A DNA stretch of 64,000 nt from Natronoglycomyces albus (GTDB taxonomy: Bacteria; Actinomycetota; Actinomycetes; Mycobacteriales; Micromonosporaceae), in NCBI RefSeq assembly GCF_016925535.1, contig NZ_CP070496.1, positions 3,224,001 through 3,288,000 on the forward strand, written 5' to 3'. The position numbers and the translations under genes are program-made. The notes beneath the pieces were generated by a model. The model worked only from the letters and a program-made list of their open reading frames with translations, was not told the origin of the DNA and made no database searches. Shown one piece after another: positions 1 through 10,702 of this stretch (position 1 is the stretch's first letter; the number at the start of each line of letters is the position of its first letter).

Positions 1-351
1 GAATAGGGTCGCGGAGGGCACTGAGGCGCGCAGCGCCTCGACCACGGGGTTGCGACCAACGAGCAATTCCAGGGCATCGTGGCTGCGTTTGCGCCGGTCG
101 TTGCGGGGTTTAGCTTTGCCGATGTGGCTGACGCGGCCCTCTTCGGCGGCTTTGCGGCGTTCCTTCTCCTGCTTCCATTGGGTTCGCTGCGGCTTGTCCT
201 CACCGGTGTATGACTTGTGCCATGGCCGGTCTTCGGCTTTGAGGCTGCGGCCTTGCGGTTGCAGGCCTTTCTTCTGCCCGCCGGAGCCCTTCTTGCTGCC
301 TGCTTTGGATTGTTTGCGCTTACCTGGACGCTCGGAGTTGCCCTTGGCCAT
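1..351 (-). CDS. rlmB: 23S rRNA (guanosine-2'-O)-methyltransferase RlmB, N-terminal part (cut by window edge)
   Basis: The reverse strand encodes 117 residues from an ATG at 351 that run off the window at base 1. The first ~90 residues are rich in Lys, Arg, Gly and Gln, the disordered basic extension common in actinobacterial RlmB. The substrate-binding domain then starts with the typical LVGRNPVVEALRA stretch. RlmB 2'-O-methylates a guanosine in 23S rRNA domain V, and its SPOUT methyltransferase domain would lie outside the window. The gene follows cysS in the same direction after about 185 bp, the usual cysS-rlmB order in actinobacteria. Identification rests on the conserved domain start and this neighbourhood. 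Confidence 0.85.
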   Translation of the reverse strand, partial: MAKGNSERPGKRKQSKAGSKKGSGGQKKGLQPQGRSLKAEDRPWHKSYTGEDKPQRTQWKQEKERRKAAEEGRVSHIGKAKPRNDRRKRSHDALELLVGRNPVVEALRASVPSATLF

Positions 352-538
352 AATCGTTTCCTGTCTGTGGTCCCGGCCGCCGGTGCGGCGGTGGACGCGA
401 AGTGCTGTTGTGTCCGCATTGTCAACGCGGGGCAAGCAATGCCTGTGTTTTCGCCAACCCCGCGCGGCTGCACAGACCACGAGGCCGGTGATGTGGCTAG
501 GTGGAGGTGTCGCGCTGATTGGGCGGGTGTCGGTGCGG

Positions 539-1960
539 TTAGCCGACCGTCCAGCGCGGCCCCTGTGGGGTGTCCTTGACCTGGACTCCGGCTGCTGCGA
601 GTTCGTCGCGGATGCGGTCGGCGGCCTCGAAGTCGCGGCGCGCGCGAGCGGCTTGGCGCTGTTCCAGTGCCAACGCTACCAGCGCATCCACCACTCCAGT
701 TAGCTCTGTGTCCGATTCGGAGGCGGACCACTGCGGCGAGAGCGGGTCGAGGCCGAGGACGTCGAGCATGCTACGGGTGGTCGCGGCGGCGTGGGCGGCC
801 GCGTCCCGGTCGCCATTGCCCGAGGCGATCGCGTCGAGGGCGGTGTTGCCTTCGCGGGCGCGTTCGTGGATGGCGGCGATGGCCATCGGTGTGTTGAGGT
901 CGTCGTCCATCGCGCTTGTGAATTCTTCGGGCAGCTTGCCGCCGTTGACGGCGTCGGCTCCGAGGGTTTCGATGGCGCGCTTGAGGAAGTTCGTCAGGCG
1001 TCCGTAGGCGGCTTGGGCCTCGCCGAGGGCTTGCTCGGAGAAGTCGATGGCCGAGCGGTAGTGCGCGCTGACTAGGTAGTAGCGGATGTCGACGGGTCGG
1101 AAGCCCTTTTCGCCCAACGATTCGACGCTGAGCACGTTGCCCAGGGACTTCGCCATCTTGGTTCCGGCGAGGTTGAGCATGCCGTTGTGGACCCAGAAGT
1201 TGGTGAAGTCGAGCCCGGCTCCTCGCGACTGAGCGAGTTCGTTCTCGTGGTGGGGGAACATGATATCGGTGCCGCCGCCGTGGATGTCGAAGCCGTCGCC
1301 GAGGTAGCGGCGGGACATGGCGGAGCATTCGATGTGCCAGCCGGGGCGGCCGCGTCCCCATGGGGAGTTCCAAGCGGCGTCGAGCGGTTCGTTTGGTTTG
1401 GCGGCCTTCCACAGGCCGAAGTCGTGGGCGGCGCGCTTGTCGCCCGGTGCGCCGTCGCCGGCCGAGAGCATGTCTTCGGGTTTGCGGTGTGAGAGCGCTC
1501 CGTAGGCGGGGAAGGATTCCACGGAGAAGTACACGTCGCCGGAGTCGGTGACGTAGGCGTGCCCGGCATCGATCAGCTCGCTGATGAGGTCGATCATGTC
1601 GGGGATGTGCCCGGTGGCGCGTGGCTCATAGGTGGGCGGCTCGACGCCAAGGGCGGCGTAGGCGCGGCTGAGGACGCGCTCGTTCTCGTAGGCGATCGAC
1701 CACCAGGGGCGGCCCTGTTCTTCGCCGCGCACCATGATCTTGTCGTCCACGTCGGTGACATTGCGGACGTAGGTGACGTGGTAGCCGCTGTGGCGCAGCC
1801 ACTTGATCAGCACGTCGTAGGAGACGCCGGAGCGTAGGTGACCGATGTGTGGCGGGCCTTGCACGGTGAGCCCACACAGGTAGATGCCGACCTCGCCCTC
1901 TTTACGGGAGCGAAATTCGCGGACGGATCGGGTACCGGTGTCATAAAGTCGCAAGCTCAC
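539..1960 (-). CDS. cysS: Cysteine--tRNA ligase
   Basis: Class I aminoacyl-tRNA synthetase that charges tRNA-Cys in the cytoplasm. Visible features are YLCGLTV with the first zinc-ligand Cys, the HIGH-type motif PHIGHLRSG, HIECSAM and HHENELAQS carrying further zinc ligands, and the KMSKS-type loop as KMAKSLGN. The C-terminal helical domain ends in an AARARRDFEAADRIRDEL stretch typical of CysRS. The frame is open to 2149, but family alignment starts at VSLRLYDTG, so I place the start at GTG 1960 (473 aa). A GGGGGA run abuts that GTG, and TTG 1954 would sit at better ribosome-binding spacing. The upstream 60 residues look non-coding. Confidence 0.95.
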   Translation of the reverse strand: MSLRLYDTGTRSVREFRSRKEGEVGIYLCGLTVQGPPHIGHLRSGVSYDVLIKWLRHSGYHVTYVRNVTDVDDKIMVRGEEQGRPWWSIAYENERVLSRAYAALGVEPPTYEPRATGHIPDMIDLISELIDAGHAYVTDSGDVYFSVESFPAYGALSHRKPEDMLSAGDGAPGDKRAAHDFGLWKAAKPNEPLDAAWNSPWGRGRPGWHIECSAMSRRYLGDGFDIHGGGTDIMFPHHENELAQSRGAGLDFTNFWVHNGMLNLAGTKMAKSLGNVLSVESLGEKGFRPVDIRYYLVSAHYRSAIDFSEQALGEAQAAYGRLTNFLKRAIETLGADAVNGGKLPEEFTSAMDDDLNTPMAIAAIHERAREGNTALDAIASGNGDRDAAAHAAATTRSMLDVLGLDPLSPQWSASESDTELTGVVDALVALALEQRQAARARRDFEAADRIRDELAAAGVQVKDTPQGPRWTVG

Positions 1961-2179
1961 TCCCCCAGGATACAAAGACGGCCTGTTCAGGACACGGCAG
2001 GCGCGACGGGAGACCTGGGGTTCGCGCGTCTGGGCTTGCAAGAAGTGCCTACGGCCGGTGCCAGAGTCGACTGTGGTGACGCCCGGGACTACGGCAAACG
2101 TTTTAGCTGGGGTTTCACGTGCGGCGAGACGGCGAGAAGTCTCCGGCAAATGTGCAGCGGATGTGCGGCTCCGATGCGC

Positions 2180-2767
2180 TCACCGCGACGTCGGCATGGC
2201 CCGCATGGCTAGTTCCACGATGCCGAGGAGGTCCTCGGTCGTCGCGCCGTCGCGCGCTTGGGTGGACATGCCTTGAATGACCGCGGCGACGTAGGTGCCC
2301 AGTGCTTCGGCGTCGACATCGGCGGCGAGTAGGCCCGCGTCGATATCGGCTTGAATCCGGGCGATGAGCCCCTGTCTTGCCGCTTGCCGGATTCCCCGTA
2401 GCCGCTGTTCGACGTCGGCCGAGGCGGGCGCGCAGTTCACGGCGGCGGTGATGACGAGACAGCCAGGCGGGTGGCTCGGGTCGGCGTATTCCACGGTTAG
2501 GGCGCGCAGGTACGACTCGATCGCCTCATATGCGTTTGCGGCCCTGTCGAATGCCTGGTCGGCCACGTGCTGCCCGTATGTCTGGTAGCGCTCCAGGATG
2601 GTCTCGAAGAGCTGGCGTTTGTCGCCGAAGGAGGCGTACAGGCTGGAGGTGCGAATGCCCAATGCTTCGGTGAGCGCCTTGACTGACGTGGCGTCGTATC
2701 CGTGCCGCCAGAACAGTTCGGTGGCCTTCTGTAGGACGTGCTCGGAATCGAACGAGCGCGGGCGGCG
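2180..2767 (-). pseudogene. TetR-family transcriptional regulator lacking a start codon
   Basis: The reverse frame reads a TetR N-terminus: RRPRSFDSE, a first helix ending FWRHGYDATS, then the helix-turn-helix VKALTEALGIRTSSLYASFGDK, and a C-terminal ligand domain ending at 2180 (~195 codons). Homology begins at ~2767, but no in-frame ATG, GTG or TTG lies just upstream. The first usable codon, TTG 2662, would cut away half of the HTH. The 5' end overlaps the truncated SDR gene on the other strand. I infer a deletion that removed the shared intergenic region and both gene starts. An unusual start codon (for example ATC near 2773) could rescue the TetR frame. Confidence 0.72.
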
Positions 2768-3352
2768 TTCGATAAGGCACTCGGCGCACTCGGCGGCGCC
2801 CCCAGTGAGAACTCCGAAGCCACCGACGAAAACGGCCCCCGCAAGCTGGACATTCTCGTCAACAACGCCGGAGCGACGAGCGGGGGTGCCTTCACAGACA
2901 CGACACCGACCGCGCTGGAAGAGGTGTTCGCCCTGAACGTGGGCGCGCCCTACTTCATCACCCAGCTGGCGCTGGATCGCCTGCGCTCAGGCGGGCGCGT
3001 CATCAACATCTCGTCGGGAGCCTCCCAAGTTCCCTGGACACCCGACCCGTCCTATGCCATGACCAAGGCATCGCTGGACTCACTCACCCGGTCGCTGGCC
3101 AGGGAGCTGGCTCCCCGGAACATCACCGTCAACTCGGTCGCCCCCGGAGTCGTCGACCCGGACATCAACGCCGCCTGGCTGCATGCGAGCCCGGAGGCGG
3201 AGGCCCAGGCGGCCGCGTGGTCAGTGTTCAACCGGGTTGGCCAGGTTGACGACATCGCCGACGCAGTCGGTTTTATCGCCTCGCCGCAGGGCCGGTGGGT
3301 CACCGGCCAGTTCATTGACGCCACCGGAGGATCGATGCTGTTCGGGGCTTAA
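2738..3352 (+). pseudogene. Short-chain dehydrogenase/reductase, 5'-truncated
   Basis: Clear SDR C-terminal two-thirds: LDILVNNAGA (NNAG), RVINISSGAS with the catalytic Ser, PSYAMTKASLDSLTRSLARELA with the YxxxK pair, and VNSVAPGVVDPD. The C-terminus is complete (VTGQFIDATGGSMLFG). The Rossmann start with TGxxxGIG and about 60 residues are missing; recognisable sequence begins at ~2750 with RAAFDKALGAL. Without the NAD(P)-binding glycine motif the product cannot be a normal SDR. Divergent TetR-SDR pairs are common, the TetR repressing the SDR, and the junction lies inside this pair. The GTG at 2738 is only the first start-like codon and is antisense to the TetR frame. Confidence 0.75.
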
Positions 3353-3440
3353 GCCCGGTCATCGGGAAAAGCGCGGCCCTAGAACCCACGCCGGTTCCAA
3401 AGTCGAGAGGTTGCGACAAACCGAACATCTGAAACACAAA

Positions 3441-3486
3441 CAGGGTCGCCGAACGCTGTTCTCATGAACACCGTTCGGCGACCCTG
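3441..3486. terminator. Bidirectional intrinsic terminator between SDR remnant and asd
   Basis: A perfect 15-bp inverted repeat (3441-3455 with 3472-3486) has a 16-nt loop. T-rich sequence follows on the plus strand, and the minus-strand exit is also T-rich. It lies between convergent genes. Confidence 0.85.
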
Positions 3487-3510
3487 TTCTTCTTCAGCTC
3501 ATACGAAGCG

Positions 3511-4572
3511 TTACTTCTTGGCCAGCTCCTGGGCCACCAGCACTGCCGTCTGGTGCGAGTTCTCGGCCGCGCCCTTCATGATGTTGTCGGCGACGACGAA
3601 GAAGTCCAGCGAACGCGGGAAGTCCAACGACTGGCGAATCCGGCCAATCTGGGTGCCCTTGGCTCCCACCGAGTCGATGGGCATCGGGAAGACCATGTTC
3701 TCCGGGTCGTCCACCACATCCACTCCCGGCGCGTTGCGCAGCACCTCGTGGGCGGCCTCAACCGTGACATCCTTGGCGAACGTGGCGTTCACCGCCTGCG
3801 AGTGACCGATGGCCACCGGCACCCGCACGCAGGTGGAAGACACAGCCAGGTCGGGCAGGCCGAGGATCTTGCGCGACTCATTGCGCACTTTCAGTTCCTC
3901 GGAGGTCCAGCCGCCGTCCTTCCAGCCTCCGACCTTGGGGACCACGTTCATCACCAGCGGCGCGCCAAAGGGAGCATTGAAGTCCTCCCCCAGCACCTCG
4001 CGCACCTCATGCCCGACCGTGCCCAGCCCGGTCAGCCCAGCGACCTTCCCGGCCTGCTCGTACAGGGCCTCCAGCCCTTCCTTGCCCGAGCCCGAGGCGG
4101 CCTGGTAGGAGGCCACCCGCATTTCCTTGAGCCCGAACGCCTCGTTCAAGGCGGCCAGAGACGGAATCAACGCCAAGGTAGTGCAGTTGGCGTTGGCGAT
4201 GATGTTCTTCGGCCGATGCGACACATCCTGCGGGTTCGACTCCGGACACACCAACGGCACATCCGGGTCCATGCGGAAGTGGGCGCTCTTGTCGATGACA
4301 ACGACGCCCTTCGCGGCGGCCACCGGCACCCATTCGGCGCTGACCTCATCGGGCAGGTCAAAGTGAGCGATGTCGACGCCGTCGAACGCTTCAGCGGACA
4401 GGGCCTGCACCACGATCGTCTCGTCGCCGACCTTCAGCTCTTTACCGGCCGAGCGAGGCGAGGCGAGCAGGCTGATCTTGCCCCAGCGGTCGCGGTCTTC
4501 AGCCAGCAGGTTTCGCATGATCGAGCCGACCACTCCGGTGGCTCCGACGATGGCTACATTTGGCTTACTCAT
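3511..4572 (-). CDS. asd: Aspartate-semialdehyde dehydrogenase
   Basis: NADPH-dependent enzyme converting aspartyl-4-phosphate to aspartate semialdehyde, the branch intermediate for lysine/DAP, threonine and methionine. The 353-residue protein opens with the Rossmann motif VAIVGATGVVGS, has the active-site Cys in ANANCTTLALIP (~residue 133), and a conserved YQAASGSGKEG and RVPVAIGHSQ. Length is normal for the family. It lies 131 bp downstream of lysC on the same strand, the usual actinobacterial lysC-asd operon. The ATG at 4572 has a weak AGGA upstream. Confidence 0.96.
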   Translation of the reverse strand: MSKPNVAIVGATGVVGSIMRNLLAEDRDRWGKISLLASPRSAGKELKVGDETIVVQALSAEAFDGVDIAHFDLPDEVSAEWVPVAAAKGVVVIDKSAHFRMDPDVPLVCPESNPQDVSHRPKNIIANANCTTLALIPSLAALNEAFGLKEMRVASYQAASGSGKEGLEALYEQAGKVAGLTGLGTVGHEVREVLGEDFNAPFGAPLVMNVVPKVGGWKDGGWTSEELKVRNESRKILGLPDLAVSSTCVRVPVAIGHSQAVNATFAKDVTVEAAHEVLRNAPGVDVVDDPENMVFPMPIDSVGAKGTQIGRIRQSLDFPRSLDFFVVADNIMKGAAENSHQTAVLVAQELAKK

Positions 4573-4703
4573 ATGTCCTAACTCTCTTAGTCTCCTGGGC
4601 CGCCCGGCCTCCGGTCACTCGCCACAACAGCGCACAGTCGCGGGCCTGGGCGGCCAGATGGCTCAACATCCACACGGATGGAGCCGCTTTTGCATCGGTT
4701 CGG

Positions 4704-5969
4704 CTAGCGGCCGGTTCCGGCGTACACAACGGCCTCTTCATCGCCGCCCAGTTCGAAGGCGTCGTGAACCGCTCGCACAGCCGTGTCCAATTCGGTGTCG
4801 CGGCAGACCACCGAGATCCGGATCTCCGAGGTGGAGATGATCTCGATGTTGACGCCCGCCTCGGCCAGCGCCCGGCAGAATGTCGCCGTCACACCGGGGT
4901 GGGAACGCATTCCGGCTCCGATGAGGGACACCTTGCCGATGTGCTCGTCATAGATGACCTTCTCGAAACCGACGCGGTCCTTGGCTTTCTTGAGCGCGGC
5001 GGTGGCGGTGTGTCCGTCCTTCTTTGGCAAGGAGAAGGAGATGTCGGTGTGTCCGTTTCCGGCGGTGGCGACGTTTTGGACGATCATGTCGATGTCGATC
5101 TCGTTGTCGGCGATGATCTGGAAGATCGCCGCGGCCGCACCCGGCTTGTCGGGCACGTTCGTCAGCGTGATCTTGGCTTCACTGCGGTCGTGGGCCACGC
5201 CGGAGATGAGTGCTTGCTCCACGGTTAGGTCCTCCATGTACCCGGCAACCATGGTGCCGGTCTTGTTTGAGTACGACGAGCGGACATGCAGGGGCATGTT
5301 GTAGCGCCGGGCGTATTCGACCGAACGCAGGTGCAGGATCTTCGCGCCGCAGGCGGCCATTTCCAACGTCTCTTCGAACGTGATGTTCTGAATGTGTTTG
5401 GCGTTGGGGACGATGCGCGGGTCGGCGGTGTAGACGCCGTCGACATCGGTGTAGATCTCACACACGTCGGCTTCGAGGGCAGCTGCGAGGGCGACCGCTG
5501 TGGTGTCGGAGCCTCCGCGTCCGAGGGTGGTGATGTCCTTGGTGTCTTGGCTGATTCCTTGGAAGCCTTGGACGATGGTGATGTAACCCTCGTCGATGGC
5601 GGTGCGGATACGTCCGGGGGTGACGTCGATGATGCGAGCGTCGCCGTGGGCGGACGTGGTGATCACGCCTGCCTGGGAACCGGTGTAGGAGCGGGCCTGG
5701 AATCCGAGGTTGTCGATGGCCATGGCCAGTACGGCCATGGAGATGCGCTCGCCCGAGGACACCAGCATGTCGAGTTCTCGGGGGTCGGGCACGGGAGTGA
5801 TTTCGGCGGCTAGGTCGAGCAGCTCGTCTGTCGTGTCTCCCATTGCTGAGACCACGACGACGACGTCGTTTCCTGCCTTCCGGGTGGCCACAATGCGTTC
5901 GGCGACGCGCTTGACGCGCTCCGCGTTCTCCACTGAGGAACCACCGTATTTTTGAACGACGAGCGCCAC
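4704..5969 (-). CDS. lysC: Aspartokinase (alpha subunit, with probable internal beta-subunit start)
   Basis: Phosphorylates aspartate, the first step of the aspartate family pathway. The 421-residue protein starts [16 protein letters not shown], has the kinase signature [16 protein letters not shown], and two C-terminal ACT domains (from about residue 265: [16 protein letters not shown]; and [16 protein letters not shown]) for feedback control. Start is GTG 5969 with a GAGGTGG ribosome site. In many actinobacteria an in-frame internal start just before the ACT domains makes the beta subunit; the Met in [11 protein letters not shown] is a candidate. Only 124 bp separate it from the divergent lipoprotein gene, so that gap must hold both promoters. 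Confidence 0.95.
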   Translation of the reverse strand: MALVVQKYGGSSVENAERVKRVAERIVATRKAGNDVVVVVSAMGDTTDELLDLAAEITPVPDPRELDMLVSSGERISMAVLAMAIDNLGFQARSYTGSQAGVITTSAHGDARIIDVTPGRIRTAIDEGYITIVQGFQGISQDTKDITTLGRGGSDTTAVALAAALEADVCEIYTDVDGVYTADPRIVPNAKHIQNITFEETLEMAACGAKILHLRSVEYARRYNMPLHVRSSYSNKTGTMVAGYMEDLTVEQALISGVAHDRSEAKITLTNVPDKPGAAAAIFQIIADNEIDIDMIVQNVATAGNGHTDISFSLPKKDGHTATAALKKAKDRVGFEKVIYDEHIGKVSLIGAGMRSHPGVTATFCRALAEAGVNIEIISTSEIRISVVCRDTELDTAVRAVHDAFELGGDEEAVVYAGTGR

Positions 5970-6093
5970 GGGTTTACCACCTCTTACGTTTTTTCGGTGC
6001 TGTCGTGCCAGTGCGCGTGAGCGCGCGGCCCCCTAAGAGTAACGATCAACTTCGGCGAGTCTGGCAGGTGGAGGCGTCTTTGAGACGCACAAT

Positions 6094-6858
6094 ATGCCGA
6101 TGCACCTGCGAATTTGGATTCCCGTCGCTATTTTGGCGACTCTCGCGGCCTGTGGGACATCTCACCCTACCCCGGCTGAGGAGCGTTCTCCGCGCCCAGT
6201 TAGCGCCGCTCAGGCGTTGACTGGCTTCGCGGCCTCGGCGATGGACGCTTCATTCACGGCGACCTATGAGTGGTCAGAGGGGGGCGAGGTGACAGTGTGG
6301 CGCGCCATGGACCGGACCTGGCGGGTCGACGTTCAGGGGTGGGCGCATGGGGGCGAGGTTGACGTGACGGTGGCGTGGACCGCCGAGGGGTTTTTCCAGT
6401 GTGCGCAGGATGAGTGTGTGCGCCTGGCGGGTATCACTGGAGAGATTCCGCGCCGATTCGATCCGCTGGTACAACGCCCGTTTACCGAGTGGCTGCCGGT
6501 CTTGCTCGACCGGCAGACGCCTTTTGCGGTCTCCTACACCGATGACGAGGTGGAGGCCGCGCAGGAGGCGCAGTGTTTCCGGCTCACCCCGAACACGGTG
6601 GTGGTGGAACCGCCGATTCCTCCGGGTCGCTGGTGCCTGTCGCCCTCCGGTGAGGTGGCGTCGGTGTCGAATGCCCAGGTGGGAACGTTGACGTTGGCCG
6701 AGGAGCCGCGCGCTGCGGTGGGGTCGGTGCGTTTGCCCGGAGAGATTGTCGAGGGTGAGGCGCTGGGCCGTTCGGCTCCAGAGCCAGAGGCCGACGAGGA
6801 GGAGGAAGAAGACGACGAAAGTGGCGAACGGGACAGTAGCGGCGCGGAAAATGAGTAA
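6094..6858 (+). CDS. Putative lipoprotein, unknown function
   Basis: 254 residues with a lipoprotein signal peptide: short N-terminus, hydrophobic IWIPVAILATLA, then the lipobox LAAC at about residues 17-20. The mature part has a WTAEGFFQCAQDECVRL region and a second Cys pair (QCFRL, RWCLS), suggesting disulfide bonds outside the membrane. It ends in a very acidic, probably disordered tail rich in Glu, Asp and Ser. No family recognised. It may start at Met1 or Met3. It reads away from lysC and the nitroreductase gene follows 61 bp later. Confidence 0.75.
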   Translation: MPMHLRIWIPVAILATLAACGTSHPTPAEERSPRPVSAAQALTGFAASAMDASFTATYEWSEGGEVTVWRAMDRTWRVDVQGWAHGGEVDVTVAWTAEGFFQCAQDECVRLAGITGEIPRRFDPLVQRPFTEWLPVLLDRQTPFAVSYTDDEVEAAQEAQCFRLTPNTVVVEPPIPPGRWCLSPSGEVASVSNAQVGTLTLAEEPRAAVGSVRLPGEIVEGEALGRSAPEPEADEEEEEDDESGERDSSGAENE

Positions 6859-6919
6859 GGTACCACTACCTGTGCGTTCTCATGACGACGAGCGGCGTGT
6901 TTCATGGCATCCTGGATTG

Positions 6920-7492
6920 ATGAGTTCCATCGACAGACACGCCTCCACAGCGGTGCCCATTCACCCGTTGTTGGCTTCTCGACACTCCACGCGCGCCTTC
7001 CAGCGCGACGTGAGCCTCACCGAACAGCAAACCACCGCGTTGCTGGAGGCGGCCCGCTGGTCGCCTTCCTGCTCGAACACGCAGCCGTGGCGGTTCCTCC
7101 TGGCTCATCGCGACACCCCGGACTTTAAGCGCGTCTTGGATTGCCTCGACCCGGGTAACGCGGCGTGGGCGCAACATGCCTCGGCGCTGATGATCGCGGT
7201 GCGCGCCAAGACCAACGCCAAGGGCGACATGCCGTGGGGGGCCTATGACCTGGGCCAGTCGGTCGCGCACCTGACGTTCCAGGCCGCAGCCGAAGGCCTG
7301 ACCCTGCGACAGATGGCGGGTTTCGACCCTGAGGCGGTGTCCTCGGAGTTCCAGCTGGACGACAATCTGGCTCCGACGGCTGCGATCGCCATCGGGGTGC
7401 CCGGCGACCCGAACCAGTTGGACGAGGCCGTGCGCGGCCCGGACTTCTCGCCCCGCGAGCGCTTGGCGATCGAGGACATCATCCTGAACTAA
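6920..7492 (+). CDS. Nitroreductase family protein (FMN-dependent oxidoreductase)
   Basis: About 190 residues from ATG 6920. Typical nitroreductase start HPLLASRHSTRAF followed by LEAARWSPSCSNTQPWRFL, the FMN-binding SxxNxQPW element, and a GAYDLGQSVAHLTFQAAAEGL helix. The C-terminus (IAIGVPGD..., FSPRERLAIEDII) is also family-like. These enzymes are homodimeric and use NAD(P)H to reduce nitro groups, quinones or enoates; the physiological substrate is not evident. The frame is open to 6746, but that region overlaps the lipoprotein gene and is not family-like. Confidence 0.88.
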   Translation: MSSIDRHASTAVPIHPLLASRHSTRAFQRDVSLTEQQTTALLEAARWSPSCSNTQPWRFLLAHRDTPDFKRVLDCLDPGNAAWAQHASALMIAVRAKTNAKGDMPWGAYDLGQSVAHLTFQAAAEGLTLRQMAGFDPEAVSSEFQLDDNLAPTAAIAIGVPGDPNQLDEAVRGPDFSPRERLAIEDIILN

Positions 7493-7531
7493 CGTCCACG
7501 TCGGATACCATTTCTGACTCGAAATCATGTG

Positions 7532-7576
7532 TTCGTCCCATGCTATGAATCCATTCATACATGGGACGAATTGTTT
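7532..7576 (+). terminator. Intrinsic terminator after nitroreductase gene
   Basis: A long hairpin (7532-7550 with 7553-7570) has one unpaired base and a 2-nt loop, followed by TTGTTT. It separates the nitroreductase gene from the leuA leader. Confidence 0.75.
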
Positions 7577-7624
7577 AAGAGAATAGCTCGTTTTATCTCA
7601 CATCGTGAAAAGCGGCGAGGCCCC

Positions 7625-7730
7625 TTTTCATTCCCCATAACACGCTGTATTGTCTTTTCCAGTATGCGATTCTTCAGCATTATGCTTCCCTGCCGCTGCG
7701 GGGCCAATTAGTCGGCTCCCCGCTGCGGGG
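7625..7730 (+). promoter_or_regulatory. Possible leuA promoter, leader peptide and attenuator
   Basis: TTTTCA (7625) and TATTGT (7648) form a plausible -35/-10 pair at 17-bp spacing. Ten bases later an ATG at 7664 opens a 15-codon ORF ending ...LPCRCGAN and stopping at 7711, possibly leaderless. A GC-rich hairpin CCCCG/CGGGG (7718-7730) followed by TTT resembles a terminator. The GCGGGG at 7697-7702, inside the peptide's TGC-CGC-TGC-GGG codons, can pair with CCCCGC at 7718-7723 and would break that hairpin. This is attenuator-like geometry. The peptide is Cys-rich rather than Leu-rich, which is unexpected for leuA. Confidence 0.4.
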
Positions 7731-7750
7731 TTTCGTGTTGCGCCGGCTGA

Positions 7751-9580
<1,830 letters not shown>

Positions 9581-9596
9581 CAACCCGACAGCGTCT

Positions 9597-9632
9597 AAGA
9601 GGGGGAGGCATCATTCGATGCCTCCCCCTCTT
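9597..9632 (+). terminator. Strong intrinsic terminator after leuA
   Basis: A perfect 16-bp stem (9597-9612 with 9617-9632) has a 4-nt loop. It is convergent with the DUF397 gene and could work for both strands. Confidence 0.9.
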
Positions 9633-9654
9633 CATGTCTAGGATCAATGATGCG

Positions 9655-9828
9655 CTAGGCCGCTGAAGTCCTGATGAGGGCTCGGAGGTCACTCCCGGTC
9701 ATGGTCAGCAGCGGTGATCCGTCAGCAAGCTTCGAGTCGCGCACCTGGAAAACGCCGTCGTTGATCCGGGCTTCAACACACTGACCTTGATTGCCGCTGC
9801 GGCTGGCAATTGATCCCTGAGTTGTCAT
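9655..9828 (-). CDS. DUF397 small protein
   Basis: 57 residues from ATG 9828. The pattern CVEARINDGVFQVRDSKLADGSPLLTM matches DUF397, small actinobacterial proteins almost always encoded next to a Scr1-type XRE regulator. Its start overlaps the stop of the upstream regulator by one base (TGATG), so the two are translationally coupled. DUF397/XRE pairs have been proposed as toxin-antitoxin-like or developmental switches in streptomycetes; the role here is unknown. Confidence 0.85.
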   Translation of the reverse strand: MTTQGSIASRSGNQGQCVEARINDGVFQVRDSKLADGSPLLTMTGSDLRALIRTSAA

Positions 9829-10658
9829 CACAGATATTCCAGCAAGGGCACTGCCCGGTCCTTAACGTTCTCAAATGCCCACTCATAGCGATACACCGCT
9901 TCAGCGCCTTCGACATAGCGGCAGCCGTCCAGAGCATCAATACTGACAATCGGCGGAAGTCCATCTGGCAGAGTGAACAGACAGAAGCCACCGGCCATTG
10001 CCGCGTGCTTTCTACTGATCACATAGATGTCGACGTTGGGCCTCGCCTGGGCACTCTTTAGGCTTGCGATCTGCTCGTCACGCTCCGGTGGGTCTAGGTC
10101 ATCGAGCAACTCAATCGCCTTCGACCCTAGTATGAACTCGGTCTTCGGGGCTTCAGACCTGGCAAAGTAAGTCTCTCGGCGTAGCCGACGAAGATCCCGG
10201 ACAAGCTTTCGGACCTCCTCCGGAGCTGGCAATTCCGCTTCCTGCAAGGCACGGACATAGGCGGGCGTTTGCAGCAGTCCTGGGATCAGCTCAATCTCCA
10301 GCGAACGCAGGTGTACTGTGTCCTGTTCTGCCTCTAGGAAGACTTGCAGGCTAGGCACGCTGACCTCTTGGCCGCCTGAGATGAGGTAGCCCTCCCACCA
10401 ACCGCGTTCGTTGCCCCGAATTCGTAGAGAGTGCAATTGAGCGCGCACCTCGTCAGTTACTGCGAAGTGGGCACAGAGGCCATCGAGCTGCAAAAACTTC
10501 GTACCTTGTTGGCCCTTCTCAATACGCTCAATCGCCTTGTACTTGTACCCAATAGCTTCGGCAACCTGGGCGCACGTTTCACCACGGTCAATGCGAAGTT
10601 TTCGAAGCTTCGCGCCCAATGCACGCCTTGCCAGAGAGGGTCGTGGAAGCGCAGACAT
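9828..10658 (-). CDS. XRE-family regulator with DUF5753 (Scr1-like)
   Basis: N-terminal HTH (RRALGAKLRKLRIDRGETCAQVAEAIGYKYKAIERIEKG) followed by a C-terminal DUF5753-like region with ELIPGLLQTPAYVRAL and DIYVISRKHAAMAGGFCLFTLPDG. This architecture pairs with DUF397 proteins, and the DUF397 gene follows with a one-base overlap. ATG 10658 gives 276 residues; GTG 10682 is an alternative. A perfect-but-one inverted repeat at 10703-10728 lies just upstream and is a likely autoregulatory operator. Confidence 0.85.
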   Translation of the reverse strand: MSALPRPSLARRALGAKLRKLRIDRGETCAQVAEAIGYKYKAIERIEKGQQGTKFLQLDGLCAHFAVTDEVRAQLHSLRIRGNERGWWEGYLISGGQEVSVPSLQVFLEAEQDTVHLRSLEIELIPGLLQTPAYVRALQEAELPAPEEVRKLVRDLRRLRRETYFARSEAPKTEFILGSKAIELLDDLDPPERDEQIASLKSAQARPNVDIYVISRKHAAMAGGFCLFTLPDGLPPIVSIDALDGCRYVEGAEAVYRYEWAFENVKDRAVPLLEYL

Positions 10659-10702
10659 GCGGAAAGTATGCCATACCACCACTCCTAGTCGTTTTCACTC
10701 CG

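Noticed and set aside
50-703. 217-codon open frame on the plus strand
   Set aside because: Antisense to rlmB and cysS, with Arg/Cys/Ser-rich composition and no motif.
3553-4581. 342-codon open frame on the plus strand
   Set aside because: Fully antisense to asd with no domain; a GC-rich codon shadow.
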